DNA of 64,000 nucleotides from Octadecabacter sp. SW4 (GTDB lineage: Bacteria; Pseudomonadota; Alphaproteobacteria; Rhodobacterales; Rhodobacteraceae). The position numbers were made by a program, and so were the translations under genes. The notes beneath the pieces are model-generated. The model did not search any database. It was not told the DNA's origin and saw only the letters and a program-made list of their open reading frames with translations. The stretch spans positions 744,001-808,000 of the forward strand of contig NZ_CP042819.1 in assembly GCF_008065155.1 (NCBI RefSeq), written 5' to 3'. Shown here piece by piece: positions 53,493 through 62,381 of the stretch; position 1 is the stretch's first letter, and the number at the start of each line of letters is the position of its first letter.

Positions 53493-54791
53493 TCATGACG
53501 CCAGTTCTTCGGGTTTGGTCTTGAACGGCGCGCGGATCAGGGCCTTGATCGATTTTGATGTGGCCACTGTGGCATTGCGCGCGAAATCCGCGTGGTGACG
53601 TTCAGCCAGGGACAGATCATAGAGGTAATTCACCATCGCGCCGCCTGATTGATAGCGACCGTTTTCGGAACTGTCGGCGCCGGCGTGCACCGCGTGGATT
53701 TCGGCGCCGTTGCCCAGATGAAACCGGGCAACTGGATCAAGGGGGGTGCCGTCATCCCGCTTGGCCTCAACCAGATATCGCGCGGCCATCGCACACACAT
53801 CTTCGGGCGGGGCATCACCGGCGAGGACAGCGGCGGCCACATGCCCATAGGTCGGATCACTTGTTTGGCTGACCAGCCAAGTATTTAATCGCGGGATAGG
53901 GGAGAGGGTCACGAAATCGGTCAGGTGCGGAAATTCCAGCGACAGTTCTTGGGCGACCTGTTTGATCAACAGATTGCCAAAGCTGATCCCCTTCAACCCG
54001 TCCTGACAGTTTGAGATCGAATAAAACACAGCGACGCGCGCGTCCTTGGTCATGAGAAGCTCGCGGTCTTCGGAAAGGAGCGCGTCGATTGATCCGGGGA
54101 TTGTTTTGGTCAATGCGACCTCGACAAAGATCAGCGGCTCGTCGGGCATGGCTGGGTGAAAGAACGCAAAGCAACGCCGGTCCGGCGGGCTAAGTCTGCG
54201 GCGCAGATCATCAAGATCATTGATTTCATGCACGGCTTCATAGGCGACGATCTTGTCAAGCAGGGAGGCAGGCGCATCCCAATCAATTTGCTTGAGAACC
54301 AGAAACCCGCGATTGAACCAGCTGCGCAGCAGAAGCGCGAAATCAAGGTCACTGCGCGCCAGTTCAGGCGCATCTTTCATCAAGCGCAGAAGGTCGACAC
54401 GCATGTTCACGAGATCTGCTGTTGCCCCGCTTGGCTGATTGAGGCGGCGCAGCAGTTTGCGTCTTTTCGGGGCCGCGACTTCTGCAACGCGGGCATAGGC
54501 ATTGGCCGCGCGTGTTTCTGCATATTCGGCTGCCAGAACAGCCAAGGCCCCCGCATCGATGTCAAGCTCGTCGTTCATGAATTGAAAGAACGCCAGTTTC
54601 TTGTCGTCGCCTGACGCGCGGTAGCGATCAAGGATCACCTCGGCAAGTTTCTGGCCCGACACTTCGCCCTCGTCGGACAAAAGCGCATAGCAAAGCTGCG
54701 CCATATCGCGCGGGTCGTTGTCCTTTCCCGTCACACGGCTACGGGCAAACAGTGTGGACAACATATCTGGCAGGAAGCGGTTGCGTTGCAT
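53493..54791 (-). CDS. matA: Malonyl-CoA decarboxylase
   Basis: Converts malonyl-CoA to acetyl-CoA and CO2. The 432-residue protein has the family hallmarks: FFHPAMPDEPLIFVEVALT, the segment FYSISNCQDGLKGISFGN, and FHLGNGAEIHAVHAGAD followed by NYLYD. The ATG at 54791 follows AAGGACGCCC and is preferred over the upstream open frame. It lies 134 bp before a dctPQM system, an arrangement known from malonate utilisation clusters in which a TRAP transporter imports malonate, but no malonyl-CoA synthetase (matB) is next to it. Malonate or malonyl-CoA is therefore a likely island metabolite. Confidence 0.92.
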   Translation of the reverse strand: MQRNRFLPDMLSTLFARSRVTGKDNDPRDMAQLCYALLSDEGEVSGQKLAEVILDRYRASGDDKKLAFFQFMNDELDIDAGALAVLAAEYAETRAANAYARVAEVAAPKRRKLLRRLNQPSGATADLVNMRVDLLRLMKDAPELARSDLDFALLLRSWFNRGFLVLKQIDWDAPASLLDKIVAYEAVHEINDLDDLRRRLSPPDRRCFAFFHPAMPDEPLIFVEVALTKTIPGSIDALLSEDRELLMTKDARVAVFYSISNCQDGLKGISFGNLLIKQVAQELSLEFPHLTDFVTLSPIPRLNTWLVSQTSDPTYGHVAAAVLAGDAPPEDVCAMAARYLVEAKRDDGTPLDPVARFHLGNGAEIHAVHAGADSSENGRYQSGGAMVNYLYDLSLAERHHADFARNATVATSKSIKALIRAPFKTKPEELAS

Positions 54792-54799
54792 GGGCGTCC

Positions 54800-55186
54800 T
54801 TAGTTCACTGTGACGCTTTGGGACGACAGCGCAACGGTGAAACTCAGGCTGCCTTCGTTCACCAGCCATTTGCGAATGTCATAGCTGCGCGCGCCGACCT
54901 TGTGCATCGGGTCACCGTTTGCCAGCGCGCGGGCGGCCTCAAGGTTGGTGGCGCGGTAGATGATCATCCCTTCGGCTTCCATCATATCGCCGGTAACGTC
55001 GGACACGGGGCCGGCCATGACCAAGGCACCGGCGGCTTCCATTTCCTTTTGGTAGGCGAGGTGGTCGGGCAAGGTGGCTTTCACCAATCCCATGTCGCCC
55101 GTGGGCCGCGTGCGCACGACAAACAACTCCATCGCCAGCGCGCCGCGCGCCTTTGCTTCGCTCTTGTAGTCTTCCCATTTAGGCAT
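54800..55186 (-). CDS. YciI-like protein
   Basis: A 128-residue small soluble protein of the YCII-like fold (MPKWEDYKSEAKARGAL, MELFVVRTRPTG, then HLAYQKEMEAAGALVMAGPV, GMIIYRATNLEAARAL). Relatives include lactonohydrolase/dehalogenase-like proteins and muconolactone-isomerase-like folds, so a role in aromatic or lactone metabolism is possible. The start at 55186 is supported by GAGGAGAGTG upstream. It is 8 bp upstream of matA on the same transcript and diverges from the rutE cluster, sharing its promoter region. Confidence 0.78.
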   Translation of the reverse strand: MPKWEDYKSEAKARGALAMELFVVRTRPTGDMGLVKATLPDHLAYQKEMEAAGALVMAGPVSDVTGDMMEAEGMIIYRATNLEAARALANGDPMHKVGARSYDIRKWLVNEGSLSFTVALSSQSVTVN

Positions 55187-55241
55187 GGACTCACTCTCCT
55201 CTGTTACGCCGACCCTAACCGGAGTCCGGCGCGCTGCAAAT

Positions 55242-55255
55242 AAAAAATCGATTTT
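55242..55255. promoter_or_regulatory. Second copy of the TCGA-centred A/T palindrome
   Basis: AAAAAATCGATTTT lies between the divergent YciI/matA and rutE transcripts. It is identical over 14 bases to part of the perfect palindrome at 44266-44281, suggesting common control of both transport-catabolic operons. Confidence 0.58.
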
Positions 55256-55311
55256 ATTGGACATTGGGCGAAAATGACGACACTTTTGGAAAAGCGAATC
55301 TGGGAGGACTC

Positions 55312-55971
55312 ATGGAAGACGGCGCATCACTTGAAGGCCTGCGGCAGTCAGCACAAGACGACGTGCGCGCCTTGCGCCGCGAGATTACCACATTGAGTGA
55401 CGCGCAGATCGGCCTGATCCTGACCAAGGCGCGGTCCCACTATGCATGGACTGACAGGCCGGTGTCAGACGACATGCTGCACAAGATCTTCGACATCATG
55501 AAGATGGGCCCGACCAGCATGAATACCTGCCCCAGCCGGATCATCTTTGTGCGCTCGAAGGCGGGCAAGGAACGGCTGGCCAAGGCGCTCAAGCCCGCGA
55601 ATGTGCCAAAGGTGATGAACGCGCCCGTAACGGCGATCATCGCTTACGATGTGAATTTCTGGGAAGAACTGCCGCGTTTGTTCCCTCACGAGGACCGCCG
55701 GTCGCATTTCAAGGACAAACCGGCACATAGCGAAGAGACGGCGTTTCGCAATTCCACCTTGCAAGGGGCCTATTTCATGATCGGCGCGCGGGCGCTGGGG
55801 CTGGATATTGGCGCAATCTCGGGCTTTGACAATGCAGTGGTGGACGCCGAATTCTTTGCCGGAACATCGGTAAAATCGAACTTCTTGTGCAATCTGGGCT
55901 ACGCGGACGAGGCCGCGCTGTTCCAACGCTTGCCCCGGTTCGATTTCGACGACGTCTGCGAAATCATATGA
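55312..55971 (+). CDS. rutE: RutE-like malonic semialdehyde reductase (nitroreductase family)
   Basis: A 219-residue FMN-dependent oxidoreductase. It matches RutE in several stretches, such as MKMGPTSMNTCPSRIIFVRS, NVPKVMNAPVTAIIAYDV and GLDIGAISGFDNAVVDAEFF. RutE reduces malonic semialdehyde to 3-hydroxypropionate. The ATG at 55312 is preceded by GGGAGGACTC. No other rut genes are near, so its role is probably linked to malonate semialdehyde from another source, in keeping with the malonyl-CoA decarboxylase next door. It is first in a long plus-strand cluster. Confidence 0.87.
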   Translation: MEDGASLEGLRQSAQDDVRALRREITTLSDAQIGLILTKARSHYAWTDRPVSDDMLHKIFDIMKMGPTSMNTCPSRIIFVRSKAGKERLAKALKPANVPKVMNAPVTAIIAYDVNFWEELPRLFPHEDRRSHFKDKPAHSEETAFRNSTLQGAYFMIGARALGLDIGAISGFDNAVVDAEFFAGTSVKSNFLCNLGYADEAALFQRLPRFDFDDVCEII

Positions 55972-55989
55972 CCGAGGGGACGCACTGAA

Positions 55990-56448
55990 GTGGCCGTCAA
56001 GATGAAAACATCGGTGACCCTTTCGATGAACGCAAAGTGTTCCAGCCATTCGGTTGCCCAACTGCGCACGCGCGATCTGGTGTCGATCATTGACGAACCG
56101 GTTGAGCGCCACGGCACCAACCTTGGCTTCACACCCACGGATACAGCACTTGCCGCGCTGGCGGGCTGCACCAATACGATCGGCCACAAATGCGCGTCCC
56201 GGTTGGGCGTGGACATCGGCAACCTGGATATTTCGGTGAAGTGCCGATTCAACCGACTTGGCGTGACCCTGGAGGAGGAGATCGCCACCCCGTTTGAAGA
56301 GATCGATCTGGTCGTGCTTTCAGACGGCAAGGCGTCGCAAGACGAGTTGACCCAAGTGGCGATGGAGGTCGCCAAATACTGTCCAGTGTCCAAGCTGTTT
56401 CGCGGCGCTGGCACCATCATTAACGAGGATTGGCGCAAAGCCAGCTAA
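55990..56448 (+). CDS. OsmC-family protein
   Basis: A 152-residue protein of the OsmC/Ohr fold. It has the family features GFTPTDTALAALAGCTNTIG with a cysteine on the helix (AGC) and a second in KYCPVSKLF near the C-terminus, the pair that forms the peroxidase active site. It may reduce organic hydroperoxides, which fits protection of an oxygenase-containing operon. The start is GTG at 55990, or ATG at 56002. It follows rutE by 18 bp. Confidence 0.83.
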   Translation: MAVKMKTSVTLSMNAKCSSHSVAQLRTRDLVSIIDEPVERHGTNLGFTPTDTALAALAGCTNTIGHKCASRLGVDIGNLDISVKCRFNRLGVTLEEEIATPFEEIDLVVLSDGKASQDELTQVAMEVAKYCPVSKLFRGAGTIINEDWRKAS

Positions 56449-56472
56449 CCAATAACCAAGGGAGAGAGACCA

Positions 56473-57561
56473 ATGGCACTAACACGACGCAATGCCCTTG
56501 CGGCAGGATTTGCGATGGGATTGTCCACCGCAATCACAGGGGCCGCTACGGCCCAAGAGGTCATCAACATGACCGCAATCGATGGCTATCCAGAGCGCTC
56601 CATGTGGGTCGCCGAGTTTTCCGGCTTTTTCATTCCACGGGTGGATGAACTGCTGGCAGAAACCGGCAACTACCAGATCAACTGGATGGAAGCCTACGGC
56701 GGCCAGATCGTAAAACCACGCGGGGTCCTGGAGGGCATCAAGCTGGGCTTGGGCGATATTGGTATCGTCACGACGATTTTCCACAGTTCGGCCTTGCCCT
56801 CGCAGGGTATCTCTGCTGTGACGCCGTTCGTGTCGTCTGATGCGCGCGTGGTGGCGCAGGCGGTTGACGAGATCGCCCGCGAGTTCCCGCAAATGGGCGC
56901 CGAATTGGCGGCCGAGAACCAGGTATATCTGGCGACGGGCGTTGTTCTGGACACCTATCAGTTGTTTTCGACCGAGCCGATCAATTCACTGTCTGACCTT
57001 GAGGGTCTCAAGATTGCCGGTGCGGGCTACAACCTGCGCTATCTTGAAGGGATCCCCGGTGCAGCCGGTGTGCGCGGCGGTTTGCCGGATTTCTACAACA
57101 TGCTGCAAACCGGTGTGACCGAAGCGGCGATGCTGTGGCCAGAGGCTGCGGTGACATTCAAGATCGCCGAGGTAGCACCCTACATGTTGCAGGCCGATCT
57201 GGGTGCCGTGAACTCAAAGACTGTGACCGTGAACGCTGACGTCTGGGCTGCGCTGCCTGACGAGGTCAAAGACGTGCTGCAAACTGTCGCGCTGGAATAC
57301 CGTGACCGGGTTGCGGGCATCGCGATGGACAAGGCGGCTGCATCGGTTGCGGCCTACATCGAAGGTGGCGGCACCGTCGTCGTGATGAGCCAGGACGAGC
57401 GTCAGGCCTGGGCCGACAGCATGCCCAATATTGCTGCCGAATGGGCGGCGAATCTGGACAGCACTGGCGCGCCCGGTTCTGACATGCTGGTCGCCTATAT
57501 GGGGAAGCTGGCCGCGGCTGGATTCACCCCGTTGCGCGATTGGGCGGCGGAACTCGAGTAA
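56473..57561 (+). CDS. TRAP solute-binding protein (DctP), system 2
   Basis: A 362-residue periplasmic receptor. The N-terminus ALTRRNALAAGF resembles a twin-arginine signal, ending near TATAQE. The mature part shows GYPERSMWVAEFSGFFIPRV, LEGIKLGLGDIGIV and INSLSDLEGLKIAGAG, which fit DctP. Unlike system 1 it is intact. A GGGAGAG site precedes the ATG. It is followed by its DctQ and DctM partners in the same run. The ligand is unknown; association with dioxygenase and CoA enzymes suggests an aromatic or dicarboxylic acid. Confidence 0.92.
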   Translation: MALTRRNALAAGFAMGLSTAITGAATAQEVINMTAIDGYPERSMWVAEFSGFFIPRVDELLAETGNYQINWMEAYGGQIVKPRGVLEGIKLGLGDIGIVTTIFHSSALPSQGISAVTPFVSSDARVVAQAVDEIAREFPQMGAELAAENQVYLATGVVLDTYQLFSTEPINSLSDLEGLKIAGAGYNLRYLEGIPGAAGVRGGLPDFYNMLQTGVTEAAMLWPEAAVTFKIAEVAPYMLQADLGAVNSKTVTVNADVWAALPDEVKDVLQTVALEYRDRVAGIAMDKAAASVAAYIEGGGTVVVMSQDERQAWADSMPNIAAEWAANLDSTGAPGSDMLVAYMGKLAAAGFTPLRDWAAELE

Positions 57562-57583
57562 TCGAACTCTAGCGAGGTGAGTC

Positions 57584-58219
57584 TTGAAAATGATCGTCAC
57601 GGGTCTGCGAAAAATTGAAAGTTGGGTCGTGGCGGTCGCGATTATTGCCAACGTCAGCGGTGCATTTGTGCTGCTGGCGCTGGTCGTGATCATGAACGTC
57701 GATGTGGTGTCACGAAATCTGTTTCTGGCACCGTTCCGGGGTGTGGTCGAAATAGTGGTGTTTTCATTGGCGCTTATTGTGTTCCTGCAATTGCCGGATG
57801 TGGTGCGTACGGGGCGGCTGACCCGATCTGACGGGTTTCTTGGCCTGCTACGCAGCCGCGCCCCGCGTCTGGGCGGGGGACTGGCCCGCGTCCTGGATGG
57901 GGTGTCCTGTATCTTCATGAGCATGATCGTCTGGACGGTCTGGCCCGAATTCACCGAGGCCTTTGAAAGTTGCTATTTCTTCACCCCGCCCGAATTTGGG
58001 GTGCAGCCGACCGGCGCATTTTGGGCTGATTTCAAAACCGCATTGGGGCGGTGCGACTACTTTGGCACGCCCGGTATCCTTGCCGCACCCTGGTGGCCCG
58101 TGCGGCTCGCGATCGCGTTTGGCTGCGCCTGGGCGGCGATCCTGTTCTTCTTCAAGACCGTGCTGGGCGACACCCAAGACCCGCGCCACGTCACAGCCCA
58201 AACCAGCGGAGACCTGTAG
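57584..58219 (+). CDS. TRAP transporter small permease (DctQ), system 2
   Basis: A 211-residue membrane protein with four predicted helices, starting with a hydrophobic stretch (AIIANVSGAFVLLALVVIMN). A TTG at 57584 with GAGGTGAG close upstream is the likely start; ATG at 57590 would lose only two residues. It overlaps nothing and is 4 bp from the large permease. Like other DctQ proteins it is weakly conserved and identified by size and position. Confidence 0.88.
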   Translation: MKMIVTGLRKIESWVVAVAIIANVSGAFVLLALVVIMNVDVVSRNLFLAPFRGVVEIVVFSLALIVFLQLPDVVRTGRLTRSDGFLGLLRSRAPRLGGGLARVLDGVSCIFMSMIVWTVWPEFTEAFESCYFFTPPEFGVQPTGAFWADFKTALGRCDYFGTPGILAAPWWPVRLAIAFGCAWAAILFFFKTVLGDTQDPRHVTAQTSGDL

Positions 58220-58222
58220 CCT

Positions 58223-59530
58223 ATGGATCCGCTCACAATTGGAATGCTGTCAGTCGGCGCGATCGTCGTCTTGGTCTACCTCGGTCTTTATATCCCGGTC
58301 GCCTTGGGCCTGGTGTCTTTCGTGTCGATCTGGCTGATGTCCGGTAAATCCATCCTTGCCTTCAACTTTTTGAAGGTGGCCGTCGGGGACGGGGTCACGG
58401 AATACAACTTCGCGACGATCCCGCTGTTCACCCTGATGGGGCTGCTTGTTTCAAGGGCGCGGCTGGGCCGCGATATCTATGACGTGATGAATTCCGCCTT
58501 TCGCAAGGTGCTTGCGGGGATCGGCATGGCAACGGTCGGTGCCAACGCGGTCTTTGCGGCGATCACCGGATCGTCCATCGCCTCGGCCTCGGTTTTCACA
58601 AAAATTTCAGTGCCGGAAATGCTGCGCTACAACTACAACAAGCGCTTTGCGGTTGGTGTTGTGGCAGGATCATCGGTGCTGGGCATGATCATCCCGCCTT
58701 CGGCGATGCTCATCATTTATTCCTTTGTGGCGGAACAATCCGTGGGCGACATGTTCCTTGCAGGGATCATCCCCGGCCTGATCCTAACTGGCGTCTACGT
58801 CGCGGCGATCTATGTCATGGCGCGGGTCTGGCCCTCTTATGTGGGGGAGGACATCAGCGCCGACGAGCTGCCAGCGATGCCCGGCGCGGAAATGTTCCGC
58901 AAAACATGGCCCGTTGCCTCATTGATCCTGTTGGTTCTGGGGGGCATTTACACGGGCTGGTTGACGCCTGTCGAAGCGGGTGCGGCGGGTGCATCGCTTG
59001 CGCTGATCGTGGCCATCGCACGGCGTTCAATCACATGGCCGGATTTTTGGAAAACCCTGGTCGAGACGGGCCATATCACGGCTGCGATCCTGCTGCTGAT
59101 TACGATGGCGTCGTTCTATAGCCGGATGCTTGGCTATGCGGGCCTGCCCAACCAGCTTGATGCACTGTTGCAGGCGTGGGATATGTCGTTCTTCCAGATC
59201 ATGCTGATTTATGTGGCGTTGATGTTGGTTTTGGGCACCTTGCTCGACACGGCATCGATCATCCTGATCGTCGTGCCGCTGTTCATCACCTTGATTGAAA
59301 GCATGGGGTTGAGCCTTGTCTGGTTCGGGATTGTCACCGTGATCGGAGCCGAGATCGGCCTGCTGACTCCGCCACTTGGCATCTCGTGTTTTGTCATCAA
59401 AAGCACGTTGAACGATCCGTCAATCTCGCTCAAAGACGTATTTCTTGGGGCTCTCCCATTTGCGTTTCTCATGCTGTTGGTCCTGATCCTGTTGATCAGG
59501 TTCCCGATCCTTTCCACTGCAATTCTCTAG
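58223..59530 (+). CDS. TRAP transporter large permease (DctM), system 2
   Basis: A 435-residue membrane protein with about twelve helices and DctM signatures: ITGSSIASASVFTKISVPEM, IIPPSAMLIIYSFVAEQS and LLTPPLGISCFVIK. It transports the ligand bound by the DctP protein upstream. It is followed 19 bp later by the intradiol dioxygenase gene. Confidence 0.94.
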   Translation: MDPLTIGMLSVGAIVVLVYLGLYIPVALGLVSFVSIWLMSGKSILAFNFLKVAVGDGVTEYNFATIPLFTLMGLLVSRARLGRDIYDVMNSAFRKVLAGIGMATVGANAVFAAITGSSIASASVFTKISVPEMLRYNYNKRFAVGVVAGSSVLGMIIPPSAMLIIYSFVAEQSVGDMFLAGIIPGLILTGVYVAAIYVMARVWPSYVGEDISADELPAMPGAEMFRKTWPVASLILLVLGGIYTGWLTPVEAGAAGASLALIVAIARRSITWPDFWKTLVETGHITAAILLLITMASFYSRMLGYAGLPNQLDALLQAWDMSFFQIMLIYVALMLVLGTLLDTASIILIVVPLFITLIESMGLSLVWFGIVTVIGAEIGLLTPPLGISCFVIKSTLNDPSISLKDVFLGALPFAFLMLLVLILLIRFPILSTAIL

Positions 59531-59549
59531 CGTCAGGAGCGCACTTCAC

Positions 59550-60425
59550 ATGAAAGACGTCACCATTGACACGATAACCCAGGCCTTTCTGGATTATTGC
59601 AGTGATGATACCGATCCGCGCACGATGTTCGTCCTGCAAAAGATGGTCGAGCACATGCATGCCTTTGCCAAAGAAACCCAACTGACCCACGCAGAATGGG
59701 CGCGTGGCCTGAAGTTCCTGACGGATGCGGGCAAGATCACGGATGACGAACGCAACGAGTTTGTGCTGATTTCGGACGTGACGGGGATGTCGTCGCTCGT
59801 GGATATGATCGGCTCGCAGCACGAAGGCACCTCGTCTAGCGTGCTTGGTCCGTTTCATTCGGTCGGCGCGCCGCTTTTGCCAGTGGGCGGTGACATCAAA
59901 AAGGACAACGAGGGCGCGACTGTCGTCGTCGAGGGATATGTGCGGGATCTGGATGGGAATCCGGTAGAAGGCGCGATGATCGAACTGTGGCAGACGGCCG
60001 AAGACGGGCTCTACTACGCCCAGGACGAGGCCAAGGAGGATTTCAACCTGTGCTGTTCCATGCGCACCGGCGCCGATGGCCGCTACGCCATCACAACGGT
60101 GAAACCTGCCCCCTATAAAGTGCCTGATGATGGCCCCGTGGGCGAGTTGTTCCGCGCGACAGGGCGCACGCCCTGGCGCCCGTCACATCTGCATTTCATC
60201 GTTCAAGCGGAAGGCCTCAAGCCGCTGGTGACCGAGGTTTTTGCAAACGGCGATCCTTACCTTGATCGCGACGCTGTCTTTGGCGTGCGCTCTGATCTGA
60301 TCATGAATTACGTCGAAAGCCACGATCTGGACGCTTTGCCCGACGATCTGGAAGTTGGACGCAACGTTACTCTCCCTTATTTCAAGGTTGATTTCGATTT
60401 CACCCTTGTCCCTGCAGAAAAATAG
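59550..60425 (+). CDS. Intradiol ring-cleavage dioxygenase (hydroxyquinol/catechol 1,2-dioxygenase type)
   Basis: A 291-residue non-haem Fe(III) enzyme that would cleave a catechol-type ring between its hydroxyl groups. The N-terminal helical dioxygenase domain (1-90) is present, followed by SSVLGPFHSVGAP. The four iron ligands are in place by alignment to CatA: Tyr155 (GLYYAQ), Tyr189 (APYKVP), His213 and His215 (RPSHLHF), with Arg210. Hydroxyquinol is suggested over catechol by size and family, not proved. The ribosome site AGGAGCGC lies just upstream. The usual partners (maleylacetate reductase, muconate cycloisomerase) are absent from the window. Confidence 0.9.
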   Translation: MKDVTIDTITQAFLDYCSDDTDPRTMFVLQKMVEHMHAFAKETQLTHAEWARGLKFLTDAGKITDDERNEFVLISDVTGMSSLVDMIGSQHEGTSSSVLGPFHSVGAPLLPVGGDIKKDNEGATVVVEGYVRDLDGNPVEGAMIELWQTAEDGLYYAQDEAKEDFNLCCSMRTGADGRYAITTVKPAPYKVPDDGPVGELFRATGRTPWRPSHLHFIVQAEGLKPLVTEVFANGDPYLDRDAVFGVRSDLIMNYVESHDLDALPDDLEVGRNVTLPYFKVDFDFTLVPAEK

Positions 60426-60452
60426 AAACTGATCCGAAAAGGAATAAAATAG

Positions 60453-61664
60453 ATGCGCGAAACACATCTTGAGGACGGCAAATGGTGGGTCAGCCCGTAT
60501 AATTTCGAATCCAGCGTGCGTGCGGGCTTGAACCTGCCCGAAAAGGTTGAAATTCACGATGCGACCCTGCGTGACGGGGAACAGACGCCGGGCGTCGTGT
60601 TCTCTATCGACGACAAGATCGAGATCGCCACCAAGCTGGATGAACTTGGCGTAGACCGGATCGAAGCGGGGATGCCCGCAGTGTCACCCGATGATCAAAA
60701 GGCGATCAAGGAAATCTCCAAGCTGGGGTTGAAGTCAAAGATTTTCACCTTTGCCCGCGCGATGCAAAAAGACATCGATCTGGCGCTGGAATGTGGCGCA
60801 GACGGCGTTGTGATCGAAGTGCCGATTGGATACCCGAAACTGGTGACCCAGTTCGGCTGGACATGGAAAGACGTGGCCGAAAAAACCGCGCCCATCATCA
60901 ACTATGCCCGTGAAAACGGGCTGCATGCGCTGTTTTTTCCCTACGACACGACACGGGCACGCAAGGATGATCTGACCAATCTGTGCAACTACATCATGGA
61001 CAACGCGCCGCCCGATTCCATCGGCATTGTTGATACAATGGGCTGCGCGACACCCGAAGCGATCAAATACATGGTGCGCTGGGTCACCGATATGACGGGC
61101 CTGCCGATCGAAATCCACACGCACAACGATTTCGGGATGGGCGTGGCCACCGAACTGGCGGCCGTGACCGCGGGGGCCGTCTGTGTTCATAGCTGCGCCA
61201 ACGGTTTGGGCGAACGCACGGGCAACGCCGCGCTTGAAGAACTGATGATGGGTCTGCACCTGCTTTACGGTTACGACACCGACTACAAGCTCGATAAAAT
61301 CCCAGAGCTTGCCGCGATGATCGCCGAGAAATCCAACATCCCCATCGCGCGCAACAAACCTGTGTTGGGTCACGGCAACTTCATTCGTGAATCCGGGATC
61401 GGCATCAACTATGTGATGAACGATCCGCTGGTCATGTTCGCTACGCATCCGTCACTGACGGGTAAAATCGGCGAAGTTGTTCTGGGCAAGAAATCGGGCA
61501 AGGCATCCATCATCTATAAAATGGGAGAGATGGGCCTGGGTGAAGTTGATGACGACAAGATCGCGCTGATTCTGAATGAGGTCAAAGCCACAGGTATTGC
61601 CAAGCGCGACGTATTGTCGAATGAAGAGTTCGCCAATATTGTTGCTGCGGTAAAGGCTAAATAG
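60453..61664 (+). CDS. LeuA/homocitrate-synthase-like acyltransferase
   Basis: A 403-residue member of the DRE-TIM metallolyase family that condenses an acyl-CoA with a 2-oxoacid, as in isopropylmalate or homocitrate synthase. The signature HDATLRDGEQTPG is at 35-47, with Arg40 and Asp41. The metal-binding His pair is at 222 and 224 (IEIHTHNDFGMG). The segment NGLGERTGNAALEEL follows. No LeuA allosteric dimerisation domain is visible, so it is a short, unregulated form. Its position behind an intradiol dioxygenase suggests it works on a ring-cleavage or transported product; the actual substrate is unknown. Confidence 0.85.
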   Translation: MRETHLEDGKWWVSPYNFESSVRAGLNLPEKVEIHDATLRDGEQTPGVVFSIDDKIEIATKLDELGVDRIEAGMPAVSPDDQKAIKEISKLGLKSKIFTFARAMQKDIDLALECGADGVVIEVPIGYPKLVTQFGWTWKDVAEKTAPIINYARENGLHALFFPYDTTRARKDDLTNLCNYIMDNAPPDSIGIVDTMGCATPEAIKYMVRWVTDMTGLPIEIHTHNDFGMGVATELAAVTAGAVCVHSCANGLGERTGNAALEELMMGLHLLYGYDTDYKLDKIPELAAMIAEKSNIPIARNKPVLGHGNFIRESGIGINYVMNDPLVMFATHPSLTGKIGEVVLGKKSGKASIIYKMGEMGLGEVDDDKIALILNEVKATGIAKRDVLSNEEFANIVAAVKAK

Positions 61665-61679
61665 GGCTATGTCGCGCAC

Positions 61680-62348
61680 ATGAACGTCAATCTGAACCCA
61701 GCCCAGTCGCCCTCCGAGGGGTCCGCTACGAAGCTTGCTTATAACAGGCTGCGCGACTTGATCCTGACGGGCGATCTGGCGCCGGGGGAAAAGCTCAAGA
61801 TTGATCGGCTGCGCGATTTGCTGGGGACGGGGGCGTCACCGATCCGCGAGGCGTTGAGCCTGCTTGTGTCTGACCAGCTTGTGGTGCGTCACGAGCAGCG
61901 CGGATTTCGCGCCGCCGAAACCAGCCGCGAGAATTTTCAGGAGATTCTGACGCTGCGTTGCGCGCTTGAAAGCATGGCGCTGGGTCACAGTATGGAAAAC
62001 GCGACCGACGAATGGGTCGAAAATCTCGTTGTCGTCCACCACCGCATGACGCGCCTTCAGGCCGAACGCTCGGACGCATTCGAACGAGAGCACAAGCATT
62101 TTCATATGGCACTGATCGGCAATTGCCAGTCGCCGTTGCTGTTGCGGTTTTGCGATCAGCTTTATGATCTCAACATCCGCTACCGCTACCTTGCGGGGCG
62201 GTCGTCTGACTACAAGGGCCGCAAGGTCGATGACGAACACCGCCAGATCCTGGATGCCGTCATTTCCGAACACCCTGATCGGGCTGCCGCACTTTTGGTA
62301 TCCCATTATGAACGGACGGGCGCATTTCTGAAGGGCTACATCCATTAG
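61680..62348 (+). CDS. GntR-family regulator (FCD subfamily)
   Basis: A 222-residue repressor with an N-terminal winged helix (TKLAYNRLRDLILTGDLAPG, then DLLGTGASPIREALSLL) and a C-terminal all-helical FCD domain with metal-binding histidines likely in FEREHKHFHMAL and DDEHRQIL. FCD regulators usually sense organic acids. It lies inside the cluster after the LeuA-like gene, and it is a good candidate for the TCGA-centred palindromes at 44266 and 55242. No clear ribosome site precedes the ATG. Confidence 0.9.
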   Translation: MNVNLNPAQSPSEGSATKLAYNRLRDLILTGDLAPGEKLKIDRLRDLLGTGASPIREALSLLVSDQLVVRHEQRGFRAAETSRENFQEILTLRCALESMALGHSMENATDEWVENLVVVHHRMTRLQAERSDAFEREHKHFHMALIGNCQSPLLLRFCDQLYDLNIRYRYLAGRSSDYKGRKVDDEHRQILDAVISEHPDRAAALLVSHYERTGAFLKGYIH

Positions 62349-62381
62349 GGAAGCTGCGATGCCCTTGCGAGAGCGTTACAA

